Of a stretch of 55,127 nt of DNA, positions 14,748 to 23,323 are shown piece after piece. Below the pieces are notes generated by a model, which did not search any database, was not told where the DNA came from, and saw only the letters and a program-made list of their open reading frames with translations. Origin of the DNA: CAYUET01 sp964443875. Its GTDB lineage: Bacteria; Auribacterota; JAFGBW01. Position 1 is the first letter of the stretch, and each line of letters opens with the position of its first letter. The stretch covers positions 1 through 55,127 of the forward strand of contig CAYUET010000017.1 of the NCBI GenBank assembly GCA_964443875.1, read 5' to 3'. The position numbers and the translations under genes are program-made.

Positions 14748-17700
14748 TTGTTTGTTAATAAAAAATATAAGGCCTTCATTGCCGCCCTTCTGATTATTTT
14801 TCAGATTGCCCAGGTCCCTGCCGGTAACTCCTTTTGTCTGGCACCCCAATCCGGCATGAATAAAAATCTGCAAACCCTTGAAAATCAAACTCTCTTTCTC
14901 TCTTTGACAGAACTTCCCTCCCTACAGATACAAAACAGAAAAGATCTGAATCAGTTATGCCGCAAATTTGAAAACAATTTCGGTGTTGCAATGCCAGAGA
15001 CAAAAGGCGCAGATACAAATAAAATCAAAGAGAATCTGAAACAGGTTCTTAAGTCCTACGACAAAGATCTGGTGCAGATCATCTGTAAGCTTTCCTCGGA
15101 ATCAGCTGAAGAAAAAATCAGAATTGGAGCTGTTTTTGAAACCGCTCAGGAGCTCGGATTTAAAACCCTGCTTATTATTCCCTCCATTCTTCTTGGGGGA
15201 GACCAGGACCAGAAGATACCAAAAGCGGACAAAATCTATGTGGAGTTTGAAGGAATGGGAATGTCCGCTCCCCTGAATTCAAGCCAACCCCTTGATCAGA
15301 TTCATGCCCTGACAGGAGGATGGGGAACTGAAGAGCGATGTTTTTCAAACATCACAAATACCCTGATCTCCTTTAATGACAAAAATCCGGATTACCGCAA
15401 TGCCGTCAAAACGAACAAGACAATCCTTATTCCCGGAAAACAGAATAATTCAAATGACCCGCCCTATATTTCCAAAGGAAAAATAACACCTGCTCCTGTC
15501 ACCAAACCCGGTCTGATTCCACCGGACAAAAACATCCGGCCTGGTAACAGTAAAAGACAGGCGCTCATTAAAAAAGCGATTATATCTGCTCTTGTTCTTT
15601 TTACAGCGTCAATGCTATGGGTCGGAGGAATCGTTATGAAATACGAATTCCTGGATACTACCCCCATCATGAAATATAAAGAAACCTTCGTCGCTAAGGA
15701 TTCCCTGCTGAGTCCGTCGAAGGAACTGGACAGCCTCTGCTATTCTTATATTGAAAACGAACTTTCAAGCTCGCACCCGGAGGCCAAGGACTCCCTGCAG
15801 TCCGCCATCAACATCAAGACCTATGAGGCGGAAAAAATAGTGGCCCAAAGCGGCTACTTTTCCTCTGTTCAGGGCTTTTCAGACCTGAGCCTCCTTAAAG
15901 AATTAGTGATGCAGAATGACCCCAAAGCTTTTATGACCCTCCTGTCCCTACTGGATTCAAATCAGGATTACCCTGTGGAAATGCGTCTGGAAGCCTTGAA
16001 AATTGCGGAGCTGTATCTTTCGTCCATTAACTCACGGATAGATATCAATAAAGCCTATGCCAACCGCAACATCGTCGCGGATATGATCGCGTCCTCCCTG
16101 GAAAATACGTTTACTGCTTTTTATAAAGATAGCACTTATCATGATTTTTTCATGCAAAGCATCTCTTTTCTCTCTTCCTCAACAAGTTCGCGTTTTACAA
16201 CCCCCTCAAAGGATTTCATCAATACGCTTGTCAAAGCCTTGCATGAGAAGGATGTCTTTTCAGAAGACCTGACGAATTCTCTCATCAATTACTTCAATCT
16301 GTTATTAACCTTTCATCAAACCTCCCTGGGCGATGCAGCCGTCCGGAATTATTCCAACACGTTTTTTCCTATGGAAAACATTCAGACGCTTAAAGACCAG
16401 GATGTTCTCCTTGCCATAAAAATGGCCAGCCACAAATGGAGCGAGGAATTAAAAAACCTTACTTTCCAGGAAGGCTATACCGCTTTTGAATTTTTAAATA
16501 ATCCCATGATTAGAGACCGCATTAAAACGATTGCAGAGAATCAGAAAGGCACCTTCAGCCTCGGGCAGCAGGAAACAGCCATTGATTATCTTGTCAATTC
16601 CTCCGGCAAGGAAATGCTTTTAGAGCGCTATGGGAGAGAAATAAAAGATTTTTCAGTCCTCAGTTCTTCTCAAAAAATTCTCCTGAGTTATCTCCTTTTA
16701 AATACGAATGATTTTAATACCATCCTGTCTGAAAGCCCTGAAACAACAGTCCTTCTGACCCGGTTTTCAGAAAATATAGATCCTTTAAAAGATAAAGCCC
16801 TGATCTCCTATCTCTGCACTCTCTATCAGAAAATGTATTCCCTGAATCAGCAATTCAGTTCAAACACCCCCTATCGGAATTTCCTGGATGCACTGTTAAG
16901 CAAGGTTCCACGGCATTACCCCTCTCTCTCCGGAGAAAATGTTCTGCAGAATAAGGACATTGTCGGCTGGTATACCGCTTACTATAATCTCTATAAGGCC
17001 TTACCGGCCAACCAAGGCGATTTTTTCAAAGGCTTCAGCAAGGATCCGTCCTTTTATGACAGCACCCTGTTTCAGAAGTGTAAAACCTCTGATGATTTTA
17101 TCTATCTCAGCACAATGGCCTATTCCATCTACCAGCCTGATCCGGGGAGTTCCATTCAGAAGACAGACCTGCAGGATATTATCTTTAACGGTTTAAAAAA
17201 GAATTCAGGTGAAGATGTCGGCGGAAAAATCAGTCTGCCCGTCTATGAAAAAATACGAAATACCCTGAATTCCTGTAAGGAAGCCTCGGGCAATAAAATG
17301 CTTATTATGTTAAACGCGGATTATATAAACTCCGGATTAAATCCGGAAAAGATGAGTCCAAAGGATATTGAACCCGCCCTTGAGCGTGCACTGGAATTCT
17401 ACGCCTTTCAAAGCGGAGATCAGGATACGGATGATTCCTATAGAATGATTGCCAACTATATCCTTGGCCGTATTTCAACCTACATCAACACCCATCTGGA
17501 TCAATTTTATAATGAACTTGGCCGTTCTCAGATAGAAGCCATTAAAGGCACTCTGCTTTATCATGACCTTGAAATAGATGAAACGCCCGGCCCTGTTGTG
17601 AAAGTCTGGCAGAATGTAAAAAAAGGCAACTGGACCTATCTGATGTATAAAGCCCAAAGCCTGTTTCGAAATATTTTTAAACTGTCCTCTTCGGAAACGA

Positions 17701-19193
17701 CACCTTCAGTTCCTTCAAATCAGGGATCCTCAGAAGACTCCACAAAAATGGCGAACCCTGCGATAGCCCTGGAAAAATCTTATACTCTCTCAAAAAGCAG
17801 ACAATTCACCCTGGATAAGGGCTATGAACTTCTGGAAGTAAAAAAAACCGGACAGACAGAACTCCTTGCCTATGTCATCAAGGGCAATACGGCTCAGGGC
17901 GCCCGAATCCGCCTTATGCTGGATGTGGGCAACACCCGGGGGGGGCTGACAAGACAAAGCATGCACATCACCAATCAAAAGGACAGCAGTATTGTTATAG
18001 ATGCGCCCCTGGGGTTTTCAACCAATATCCTCACAGGATCCACCCTGGATTTTTCTGCGGAAAAAGGCGTTATTAAAAACCCTGTATGTCTGCCCTACAG
18101 GAATGATGCCATGGTCTTTATTACCCCTGATGATAAAATGCATATTGCCGATAAACAAAACCTGTGGATCCACGACCTTGATCCTTCTGTGTCTAAAGAA
18201 ACGGATAAGAAACTCAATATCGCCTATGACCTGAACGACTATATTCTGTTCACAAAAATCATTCAGGAACAAAAACTCTCCTGTGTCACGACATTACTTT
18301 TGTCCTCTCCCACCCGATCCATTGACGGGATAAAGGATGGCCCAAAAAGCCGCAGGCTTATCGGAATGGATACTCAGGGGAATCTGATCCTCGTAGATAC
18401 GGAAACGGATATGACAACAGAAGAGGCCACCCGTATTATGAAGGAAGCCGCAGGAGGAGATATCCTGATTGCCTACATGGATACCGGAGGAGTGGATTAT
18501 GCGGAACTCGAAGTGAATAACCATACCAAACTCCTGCAAACCGGAAACAGCCATGAAAACAAATCTGTCAACCGGGTTTACCTTTTAAAGACCCCGCACC
18601 AGGGGAAGCTTAAAGATATTGGTAAAACATCAGACGAAACAGGTATTGACAACAGCATTCTTGATTTTGTCCGTGAAAACATCTGGCGGCCTGCTGCAGA
18701 AAGTATTCAGCCTGCGGCCCTCCAGCTTAAAAATGCCGTAACCTCCTCCGCTAAAATACTGGTGGATGATTCCTACATGCCAGAGGGGATGTCTGCTTAT
18801 CATTTTTATGAGGGAAGCACTCTTATTGTTGTGGTGAAGGAAAACTATTATGAGGAGGCCCTCTACCACGAGCTGCGCGAAAGCCACTGGATGAAGCAGG
18901 GACTGACTCCAACAGAGGCCCACCGACTTGCCGCCGCTGAACAGGCTCTTGAATATCCGGAAAGCCTCTACTACTCCGATCAGATCAATCAAAGCACCTT
19001 TGATGAACTTCTTTCCTTATCTAAAGAAAATGAGGAACAGCGAAAGGCCCAGCATGCTCTGGTTCAGAAATATCTGGGGGAAGACAACATCCTGCGGGTC
19101 ATTGAATTTGAGCGTTCTTTCAGAAAATGCGTACAGGCTGCCCTGCTGAATGGAAAAGGGAGAAATGAAAAGAGTGTTTCCCGGGCTGCATGA
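14748..19193 (+). CDS. Giant exported protein with NAGPA-like region and C-terminal HELRE domain
   Basis: This 1481-residue protein appears to use a TTG start, with AAGGA at 14734 giving good spacing. A signal or anchor segment (about residues 6-26) ends in 'NSFCLAPQS'; a second membrane segment is near 275-295 ('ALIKKAIISALVLFTASMLWVGG'). Residues 300-1000 are long, helical and without recognised motif. Residues about 1035-1290 resemble a phosphodiester-glycosidase (NAGPA) domain, with 'SRRLIGMDTQGNLILV', 'MTTEEATRIMKEA' and 'AYMDTGG'. The C terminus has 'EALYHELRESHWMKQGL' and 'EAHRLAAAEQALEYPE', a His/Glu-rich pattern I recall from large Omnitrophota proteins but which is not a canonical HExxH zinc site. 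It is flanked by a strong upstream terminator, so it stands alone. Function is unknown; envelope glycan remodelling is one possible reading. Confidence 0.85.
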   Translation: MFVNKKYKAFIAALLIIFQIAQVPAGNSFCLAPQSGMNKNLQTLENQTLFLSLTELPSLQIQNRKDLNQLCRKFENNFGVAMPETKGADTNKIKENLKQVLKSYDKDLVQIICKLSSESAEEKIRIGAVFETAQELGFKTLLIIPSILLGGDQDQKIPKADKIYVEFEGMGMSAPLNSSQPLDQIHALTGGWGTEERCFSNITNTLISFNDKNPDYRNAVKTNKTILIPGKQNNSNDPPYISKGKITPAPVTKPGLIPPDKNIRPGNSKRQALIKKAIISALVLFTASMLWVGGIVMKYEFLDTTPIMKYKETFVAKDSLLSPSKELDSLCYSYIENELSSSHPEAKDSLQSAINIKTYEAEKIVAQSGYFSSVQGFSDLSLLKELVMQNDPKAFMTLLSLLDSNQDYPVEMRLEALKIAELYLSSINSRIDINKAYANRNIVADMIASSLENTFTAFYKDSTYHDFFMQSISFLSSSTSSRFTTPSKDFINTLVKALHEKDVFSEDLTNSLINYFNLLLTFHQTSLGDAAVRNYSNTFFPMENIQTLKDQDVLLAIKMASHKWSEELKNLTFQEGYTAFEFLNNPMIRDRIKTIAENQKGTFSLGQQETAIDYLVNSSGKEMLLERYGREIKDFSVLSSSQKILLSYLLLNTNDFNTILSESPETTVLLTRFSENIDPLKDKALISYLCTLYQKMYSLNQQFSSNTPYRNFLDALLSKVPRHYPSLSGENVLQNKDIVGWYTAYYNLYKALPANQGDFFKGFSKDPSFYDSTLFQKCKTSDDFIYLSTMAYSIYQPDPGSSIQKTDLQDIIFNGLKKNSGEDVGGKISLPVYEKIRNTLNSCKEASGNKMLIMLNADYINSGLNPEKMSPKDIEPALERALEFYAFQSGDQDTDDSYRMIANYILGRISTYINTHLDQFYNELGRSQIEAIKGTLLYHDLEIDETPGPVVKVWQNVKKGNWTYLMYKAQSLFRNIFKLSSSETTPSVPSNQGSSEDSTKMANPAIALEKSYTLSKSRQFTLDKGYELLEVKKTGQTELLAYVIKGNTAQGARIRLMLDVGNTRGGLTRQSMHITNQKDSSIVIDAPLGFSTNILTGSTLDFSAEKGVIKNPVCLPYRNDAMVFITPDDKMHIADKQNLWIHDLDPSVSKETDKKLNIAYDLNDYILFTKIIQEQKLSCVTTLLLSSPTRSIDGIKDGPKSRRLIGMDTQGNLILVDTETDMTTEEATRIMKEAAGGDILIAYMDTGGVDYAELEVNNHTKLLQTGNSHENKSVNRVYLLKTPHQGKLKDIGKTSDETGIDNSILDFVRENIWRPAAESIQPAALQLKNAVTSSAKILVDDSYMPEGMSAYHFYEGSTLIVVVKENYYEEALYHELRESHWMKQGLTPTEAHRLAAAEQALEYPESLYYSDQINQSTFDELLSLSKENEEQRKAQHALVQKYLGEDNILRVIEFERSFRKCVQAALLNGKGRNEKSVSRAA

Positions 19194-19243
19194 TATTAAT
19201 CAAAATTCTCTGAAAGCCCCCGTTCTTAAAAAAGAGAAGGCGA

Positions 19244-19777
19244 TTAACTCTCCCTTTGCGGGGATAAATCCGCAGCCAGCCGGCTCTTAAGCTCCTTATT
19301 CCTCAGATACTCCGCATAGGATTTGTCCCGGCACTCCGGACAGAGTCCATGGGTGAAAGCCGCATCTGTATGCTCGTGGAGATATTCCTCCACCTGGCTC
19401 CAGTATCCTTTGTCATTCCGGATCTTTTTACAGCTGGCGCAAATGGGAATAATCCCCTGCAGGGTTTTAATTTCCGACATCGTTTTTTCAAGTTCATTAT
19501 TCTTCCGGGTCAGTTCTTTTTTTATCCTGCGATTCTCCATCCATCTTCTGAAGGCAAAAATCCCGAAGGCTAAGGCCAGAACATGAACCACAGCCACCCA
19601 TTCATCCACCTCCCAGTCTTCATGAGCCCTTGAAAATCGATAAAAGTTTTCCAGCATATCATACTTCCCGGCGTGAAGATACCCCACAGTACACCAGCCG
19701 AGAATAAGAAGAATCTCTATGGCAATCTTGTGTTTTTCCCATATTCCGGAAAATATTTCTAAAAACTTCATATACAC
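19244..19777 (-). CDS. Membrane-anchored protein with C-terminal CxxC...CxxC 'ICASCKKIR' domain
   Basis: Two membrane helices (about residues 17-36 and 62-80) precede a coiled coil (about 82-108, 'KKELTRKNNELEKTMSEIKTLQG'). The end carries the module 'GIIPICASCKKIRNDKGYWSQVEEYL...HGLCPECRDK'. This cysteine-rich module is common at the C termini of PAS, response-regulator and kinase-related signalling proteins. Here it has no sensory or catalytic domain besides the membrane region. The cysteines probably bind zinc. The gene is convergent with the giant secreted protein's gene. Its partner and signal are unknown. Confidence 0.8.
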   Translation of the reverse strand: MYMKFLEIFSGIWEKHKIAIEILLILGWCTVGYLHAGKYDMLENFYRFSRAHEDWEVDEWVAVVHVLALAFGIFAFRRWMENRRIKKELTRKNNELEKTMSEIKTLQGIIPICASCKKIRNDKGYWSQVEEYLHEHTDAAFTHGLCPECRDKSYAEYLRNKELKSRLAADLSPQRES

Positions 19778-19961
19778 TTATACTCCTGACGTGCATTTAT
19801 CCCTGGCGTGCATTAAAAATTTTGGGGAGAAGAAGCGGATTTATCCTATCTTTTTTTTTCAGAATCCGCAATCATCAAAAAGAAACTTTTTTCAATCCCC
19901 TTGATTTAATTTACTTCCTGATATAAATGTTTCACACAGCATTCACAGAAAGGAAACAGTC

Positions 19962-20507
19962 ATGAGCGATTACTCAAAATTCCTGAATCTTCATCCAGTC
20001 ATTCATCCCTCTGTTTTCATAGGTCAGGGCGCGCAGATCATGGGCGATGTCCGCATTCATAAAGATGCCTCCATCTGGTATAATGCCGTGCTGAGGGGAG
20101 ACATCGATTATATCGAAATCGGGGAACGATCCAATATTCAGGATGGTTCCATTGTGCATGTGGAGCATTCAGGCCCCTGCATTGTGGGAAACGATGTTGT
20201 TGTAGGGCATCACGTGAACCTTCATGGCTGCACCATAGAAGACGGCTGCCTGATCGGTATGGGGGCCATCATTCTTTCCGGGGCTGTCATCCGGAAGGGA
20301 AGCGTGATTGCCGCCGGTGCCCTGATCAAGGAAAAATCCGTGGTGGAACCCTTTTCCCTCATGGCCGGGATCCCGGCAAGAAAAGTGCGGACAGAGGAAA
20401 GTTTCTATGAACGAAATCTCTGGCATGCCTCTGAATATGTAAAACTGGCCGCGGTTCATAAACAGAAGGGGCTTGGCCAGGATCCCCGTCATTTTGAAAA
20501 ATACTGA
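19962..20507 (+). CDS. Gamma-class carbonic anhydrase family protein (left-handed beta-helix)
   Basis: The protein shows hexapeptide repeats throughout ('IHPSVFIGQGAQIMGDVRIHKDASIWYNAVLRGD'-type repeats, residues 15-130) and 'IVHVEHSGPCIVGNDVVVGHHVNLHGC', with three His residues in the positions that bind the catalytic metal of YrdA/gamma-CA proteins. At 181 residues it matches the family. An AAGGAA ribosome site precedes the start. These trimeric proteins hydrate CO2 or are inactive relatives, so activity is not assured. It sits between a convergent and a minus-strand gene, so it is likely monocistronic. Confidence 0.93.
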   Translation: MSDYSKFLNLHPVIHPSVFIGQGAQIMGDVRIHKDASIWYNAVLRGDIDYIEIGERSNIQDGSIVHVEHSGPCIVGNDVVVGHHVNLHGCTIEDGCLIGMGAIILSGAVIRKGSVIAAGALIKEKSVVEPFSLMAGIPARKVRTEESFYERNLWHASEYVKLAAVHKQKGLGQDPRHFEKY

Positions 20508-20569
20508 ACCATCAGGGATCAGCCCGGAATGTTTCCTCCCCCCTATCTCATCAAAGTGCGGAAGCCGGG

Positions 20570-21394
20570 TTAGTTTTTAACGGCCAGAATTCCTTTTCTT
20601 GAGCCATGATACAGATACTGCTGGACATACCCCGCCCATTTCCCCCATTTTTTTCTCGCCTCATCGCCCAGAAGTTCTGTGGAAATTTCCGAATCCGGAA
20701 AATAAAGCGTCCGCATGACTTTTTCAATCCAGACATCCACCGGAAAGGCTTCAAAAAACTGATAGCCGAAAAGCAGGATGCAGTCGGCAATTTTAGGCCC
20801 GATTCCCGGAAACTGGATAAAGGTTTCCCTGGCCTTTTCATAGGAGAGGTTCTCTATTCCGTTCAGGAGCGAAGGATTTTCTGCAATCTGCCTTGCCGTT
20901 TCGTGCAGATATTCCGCCCGGTACCCCAGGCCGAGTTTTCTTAAATAATTAGGACTGGAATGAGCCACCTCCTCAAAAGAGGGAAACACGCCTTTTTTCT
21001 TTCCGATCGAACCTGCAAGTTCTTTCCAGAGGTGCTGAATCCGTTTGATGTTGTTGTTGGAGGAAATAATGAAACTTCCGGTCACTTCCCAGGGATCCTG
21101 CTTCAATATCCTTAATCCCCGGAATTTCAGCAAAGGTTTAAGCTTAAGGTCCGCCTCAAAAAGCGCATATAATTCCGAAAGGTCACGGGAAAGATCAAAG
21201 AATTCGCAAAGTCTTTCCCTCGACGCCTCCCCTTCCGCCCCCTGAAGGTACAGAATATTTTTGGTCTGCCGTATCTTGAAATTCAAATCACCCACAATCA
21301 TTTCAAACGTATTCCCGGACACAGGGTTATAGCCGAAAAACTGGCCGGAATCCAGGGTATTTTTCAAATCAAAGTCATCTGCGGTTATTTTCAT
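20570..21394 (-). CDS. 8-oxoguanine DNA glycosylase / OGG1-type DNA glycosylase-AP lyase
   Basis: The N terminus 'FDLKNTLDSGQFFGY' is the OGG N-terminal domain. The C-terminal half has the helix-hairpin-helix-GPD core, 'FPGIGPKIADCILLFGY', with Lys201 as the catalytic lysine, and 'AFPVDVW', with Asp220 as the GPD aspartate. Enzymes of this family remove 8-oxoguanine or alkylated bases and nick the abasic site. Length (274) is in the bacterial OGG1-like range. There is no iron-sulphur cysteine cluster at the C terminus, unlike MutY or Nth. The gene is divergent from rplU and probably has its own promoter in the AT-rich region 21395-21480. Confidence 0.92.
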   Translation of the reverse strand: MKITADDFDLKNTLDSGQFFGYNPVSGNTFEMIVGDLNFKIRQTKNILYLQGAEGEASRERLCEFFDLSRDLSELYALFEADLKLKPLLKFRGLRILKQDPWEVTGSFIISSNNNIKRIQHLWKELAGSIGKKKGVFPSFEEVAHSSPNYLRKLGLGYRAEYLHETARQIAENPSLLNGIENLSYEKARETFIQFPGIGPKIADCILLFGYQFFEAFPVDVWIEKVMRTLYFPDSEISTELLGDEARKKWGKWAGYVQQYLYHGSRKGILAVKN

Positions 21395-21487
21395 GATTCA
21401 TTCTTGATTTTAAAATTCTTATTGTTAATCGAGTTCAGAAAGTATATATCGGATTTAATTGTTTTTTAAAAGCATCAAATTTTGATA

Positions 21488-21516
21488 TTGACAACTTTTT
21501 CTAATAACATTAGATT
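21488..21516 (+). promoter_or_regulatory. Sigma-70-type promoter of rplU-rpmA
   Basis: TTGACA (21488-21493), a perfect -35 box, and TAGATT (21511-21516) are 17 bases apart, about 60 bases before the rplU start. Confidence 0.65.
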
Positions 21517-21573
21517 TCCCCACCTTTTATTTTGAGAGTATTTTGGTAAAACACATAAACGAGGGTATGCACA

Positions 21574-21885
21574 ATGTTCGCAATCATTGAATCTGGAGCA
21601 AAACAGTACAAGGTTGAACAGGGAAGCACCATTCGTGTTGAAAAACTCGATGGTGAAGCCAGTTCAGCTATACAGATAGATAAAGTCTTAATGGTCGTTG
21701 ACGGAGAAAAAATCAGCGTCGGCGCTCCTTATCTTCAGGGAGTCACTGTCTCTGCCACAAAAGTGGCGGATGACAAAAACGAAAAGCTGATTATTTACAA
21801 GTACAAACGCAGAAAAGACTTTGACAAGACAAAAGGACATCGTCAAAAGGTGTCTGTATTAAAAATTGAAAAAATCAATGCTTAA
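21574..21885 (+). CDS. rplU: Large ribosomal subunit protein bL21
   Basis: The 103-residue protein begins 'MFAIIESGAKQYKVEQGSTI', the typical bL21 start, and ends with the basic 23S-binding segment 'YKRRKDFDKTKGHRQKVSVLKIEKI'. It is the usual length. It heads the conserved rplU-rpmA-obgE order; rpmA follows 20 bases later. Confidence 0.99.
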   Translation: MFAIIESGAKQYKVEQGSTIRVEKLDGEASSAIQIDKVLMVVDGEKISVGAPYLQGVTVSATKVADDKNEKLIIYKYKRRKDFDKTKGHRQKVSVLKIEKINA

Positions 21886-21905
21886 TTGATTCGGAGGCTA
21901 TTACC

Positions 21906-22184
21906 ATGGCGCATAAAAAAGGACAAGGCAGTGTTAAAAATGGTCGTGACAGTCAGGGCCAGAGATTAGGTGTTAAGCTTTACGGCGGTGAAGAAGCCAA
22001 GGCGGGTTCCATCATCGTAAGACAGCGTGGAACAGCGATCAAAGTCGGGACTAACGTCAAGCTGGCCAAAGATGATACCATTTTCTCTCTGGTTGACGGA
22101 ATTGTTTCTTTCAGAAGAACCAAATATGGTTCAACCGTCTCTGTAGACCCTATTATTGCGGCTCCTGTTGCAGAAAACGCGTAA
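21906..22184 (+). CDS. rpmA: Large ribosomal subunit protein bL27
   Basis: The sequence begins 'MAHKKGQGSVKNGRDSQGQ' and continues through 'RLGVKLYGGEEAKAG' and 'IIVRQRGT', typical of bL27, whose N terminus reaches the peptidyl transferase centre. It lacks the cleavable N-terminal extension of Firmicutes bL27. GGAGG lies upstream of the start, and a terminator separates it from obgE. Confidence 0.99.
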   Translation: MAHKKGQGSVKNGRDSQGQRLGVKLYGGEEAKAGSIIVRQRGTAIKVGTNVKLAKDDTIFSLVDGIVSFRRTKYGSTVSVDPIIAAPVAENA

Positions 22185-22203
22185 TCATCATTATTAAAAT
22201 GAT

Positions 22204-22236
22204 AAAGGCGAGGTTATACCCTCGCCTTTTTTTTTA
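22204..22236 (+). terminator. Rho-independent terminator after rpmA
   Basis: AAAGGCGAGG and CCTCGCCTTT pair closely around TTATAC, and a long T-run follows. Confidence 0.92.
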
Positions 22237-22300
22237 TATAAATAATATTTCTTATTCTGATTCAATTACTGAAATAAAGCACTAAAACAGAGGTTCATTC

Positions 22301-23323
22301 ATGTTTCTCGACACAGTCACCGTGTTTATCAAATCCGGAAAAGGAGGAGACGGCGCCGTTTCTTTCCACAGGGAAAAATTTATTCCGCGCGGGGGACCTG
22401 ACGGAGGAGACGGAGGAGACGGAGGAAGCGTCATTTTAATCGGCGATCCCAACATGAACAACCTTGCAAAATTCAAGCATTCTCCGCGCTTTGTCGCCCC
22501 CAATGGTGAACCGGGCTTAAACAAGCTTCAATACGGCAGAAAAGGCAAAGATCTCAAAGTCCATGTTCCCTGCGGAACGATCGTACGCAACCCTGAAACC
22601 CAAGAAATCCTTTTTGAAATTCTCACCCCCGGTCAGAAAGAATCTGTTGCCAAAGGCGGAAAAGGCGGAAAAGGGAATTACCATTATGCCTCTTCGACCA
22701 ACCAGACCCCCAGGCAGTTTGAAAAAGGAACAGAAGGGGTTCAGTACAAGGCAGTTCTTGAACTTAAACTGATTGCGGATATAGGTCTTGTCGGGCTTCC
22801 GAATGCAGGGAAATCCTCCCTCATTACAGCCGTTTCCCATGCACGTCCCAAAATTGCCAACTACCCTTTCACCACCCTAAATCCCAATCTGGGGGTGATC
22901 CCACGCGACAATTTCCGCTCCCTGGTCATGGCGGATATTCCCGGAATCATTGAAGGCGCTTCCGAAGGCAAAGGCCTGGGCATTCAATTTTTAAAACACG
23001 TGGAAAGAACCAAGGTTCTCCTCTTTATCGTAGATGTGTCCTCTTTCGCGGATTTACCCCCCCTCAAAGCCCTCGCCCTCCTTGAAAAAGAACTTCAAAA
23101 ATTCGGTCACGACCTTGCCCTTAAAAAACGCCTTATCGCTGCGAATAAACTTGATCTCGACCCTGATAAAGAATCCCTTGCCGCGTTCCTTAAAGGCCTG
23201 CCGGCAAAGCTCAGAAAAGAGGTCATTCCCATTTCCACGGTAACCCAAAAAGGCCTTGATCAGCTGATTGAACGTCTGGACGAAGTGGTTTCTTCAGAGA
23301 AATCCACAGAAATCCGGGAATGA
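22301..23323 (+). CDS. obgE: GTPase Obg/CgtA
   Basis: The glycine-rich Obg domain (about residues 1-158) shows the 'PDGGDGGDGGSV' motif. The G domain follows with G1 'GLPNAGKSSL', switch regions 'NYPFTTLNPNLGV', G3 'DIPGIIEGASEGKGLG' and G4 'NKLD'. The 340-residue length corresponds to the form without a C-terminal OCT domain. Obg acts in 50S subunit assembly and links ribosome maturation to growth control. The glycosidase gene after it overlaps by 4 bases (ATGA), an unusual coupling of a core GTPase to an export-type enzyme. Confidence 0.98.
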   Translation: MFLDTVTVFIKSGKGGDGAVSFHREKFIPRGGPDGGDGGDGGSVILIGDPNMNNLAKFKHSPRFVAPNGEPGLNKLQYGRKGKDLKVHVPCGTIVRNPETQEILFEILTPGQKESVAKGGKGGKGNYHYASSTNQTPRQFEKGTEGVQYKAVLELKLIADIGLVGLPNAGKSSLITAVSHARPKIANYPFTTLNPNLGVIPRDNFRSLVMADIPGIIEGASEGKGLGIQFLKHVERTKVLLFIVDVSSFADLPPLKALALLEKELQKFGHDLALKKRLIAANKLDLDPDKESLAAFLKGLPAKLRKEVIPISTVTQKGLDQLIERLDEVVSSEKSTEIRE

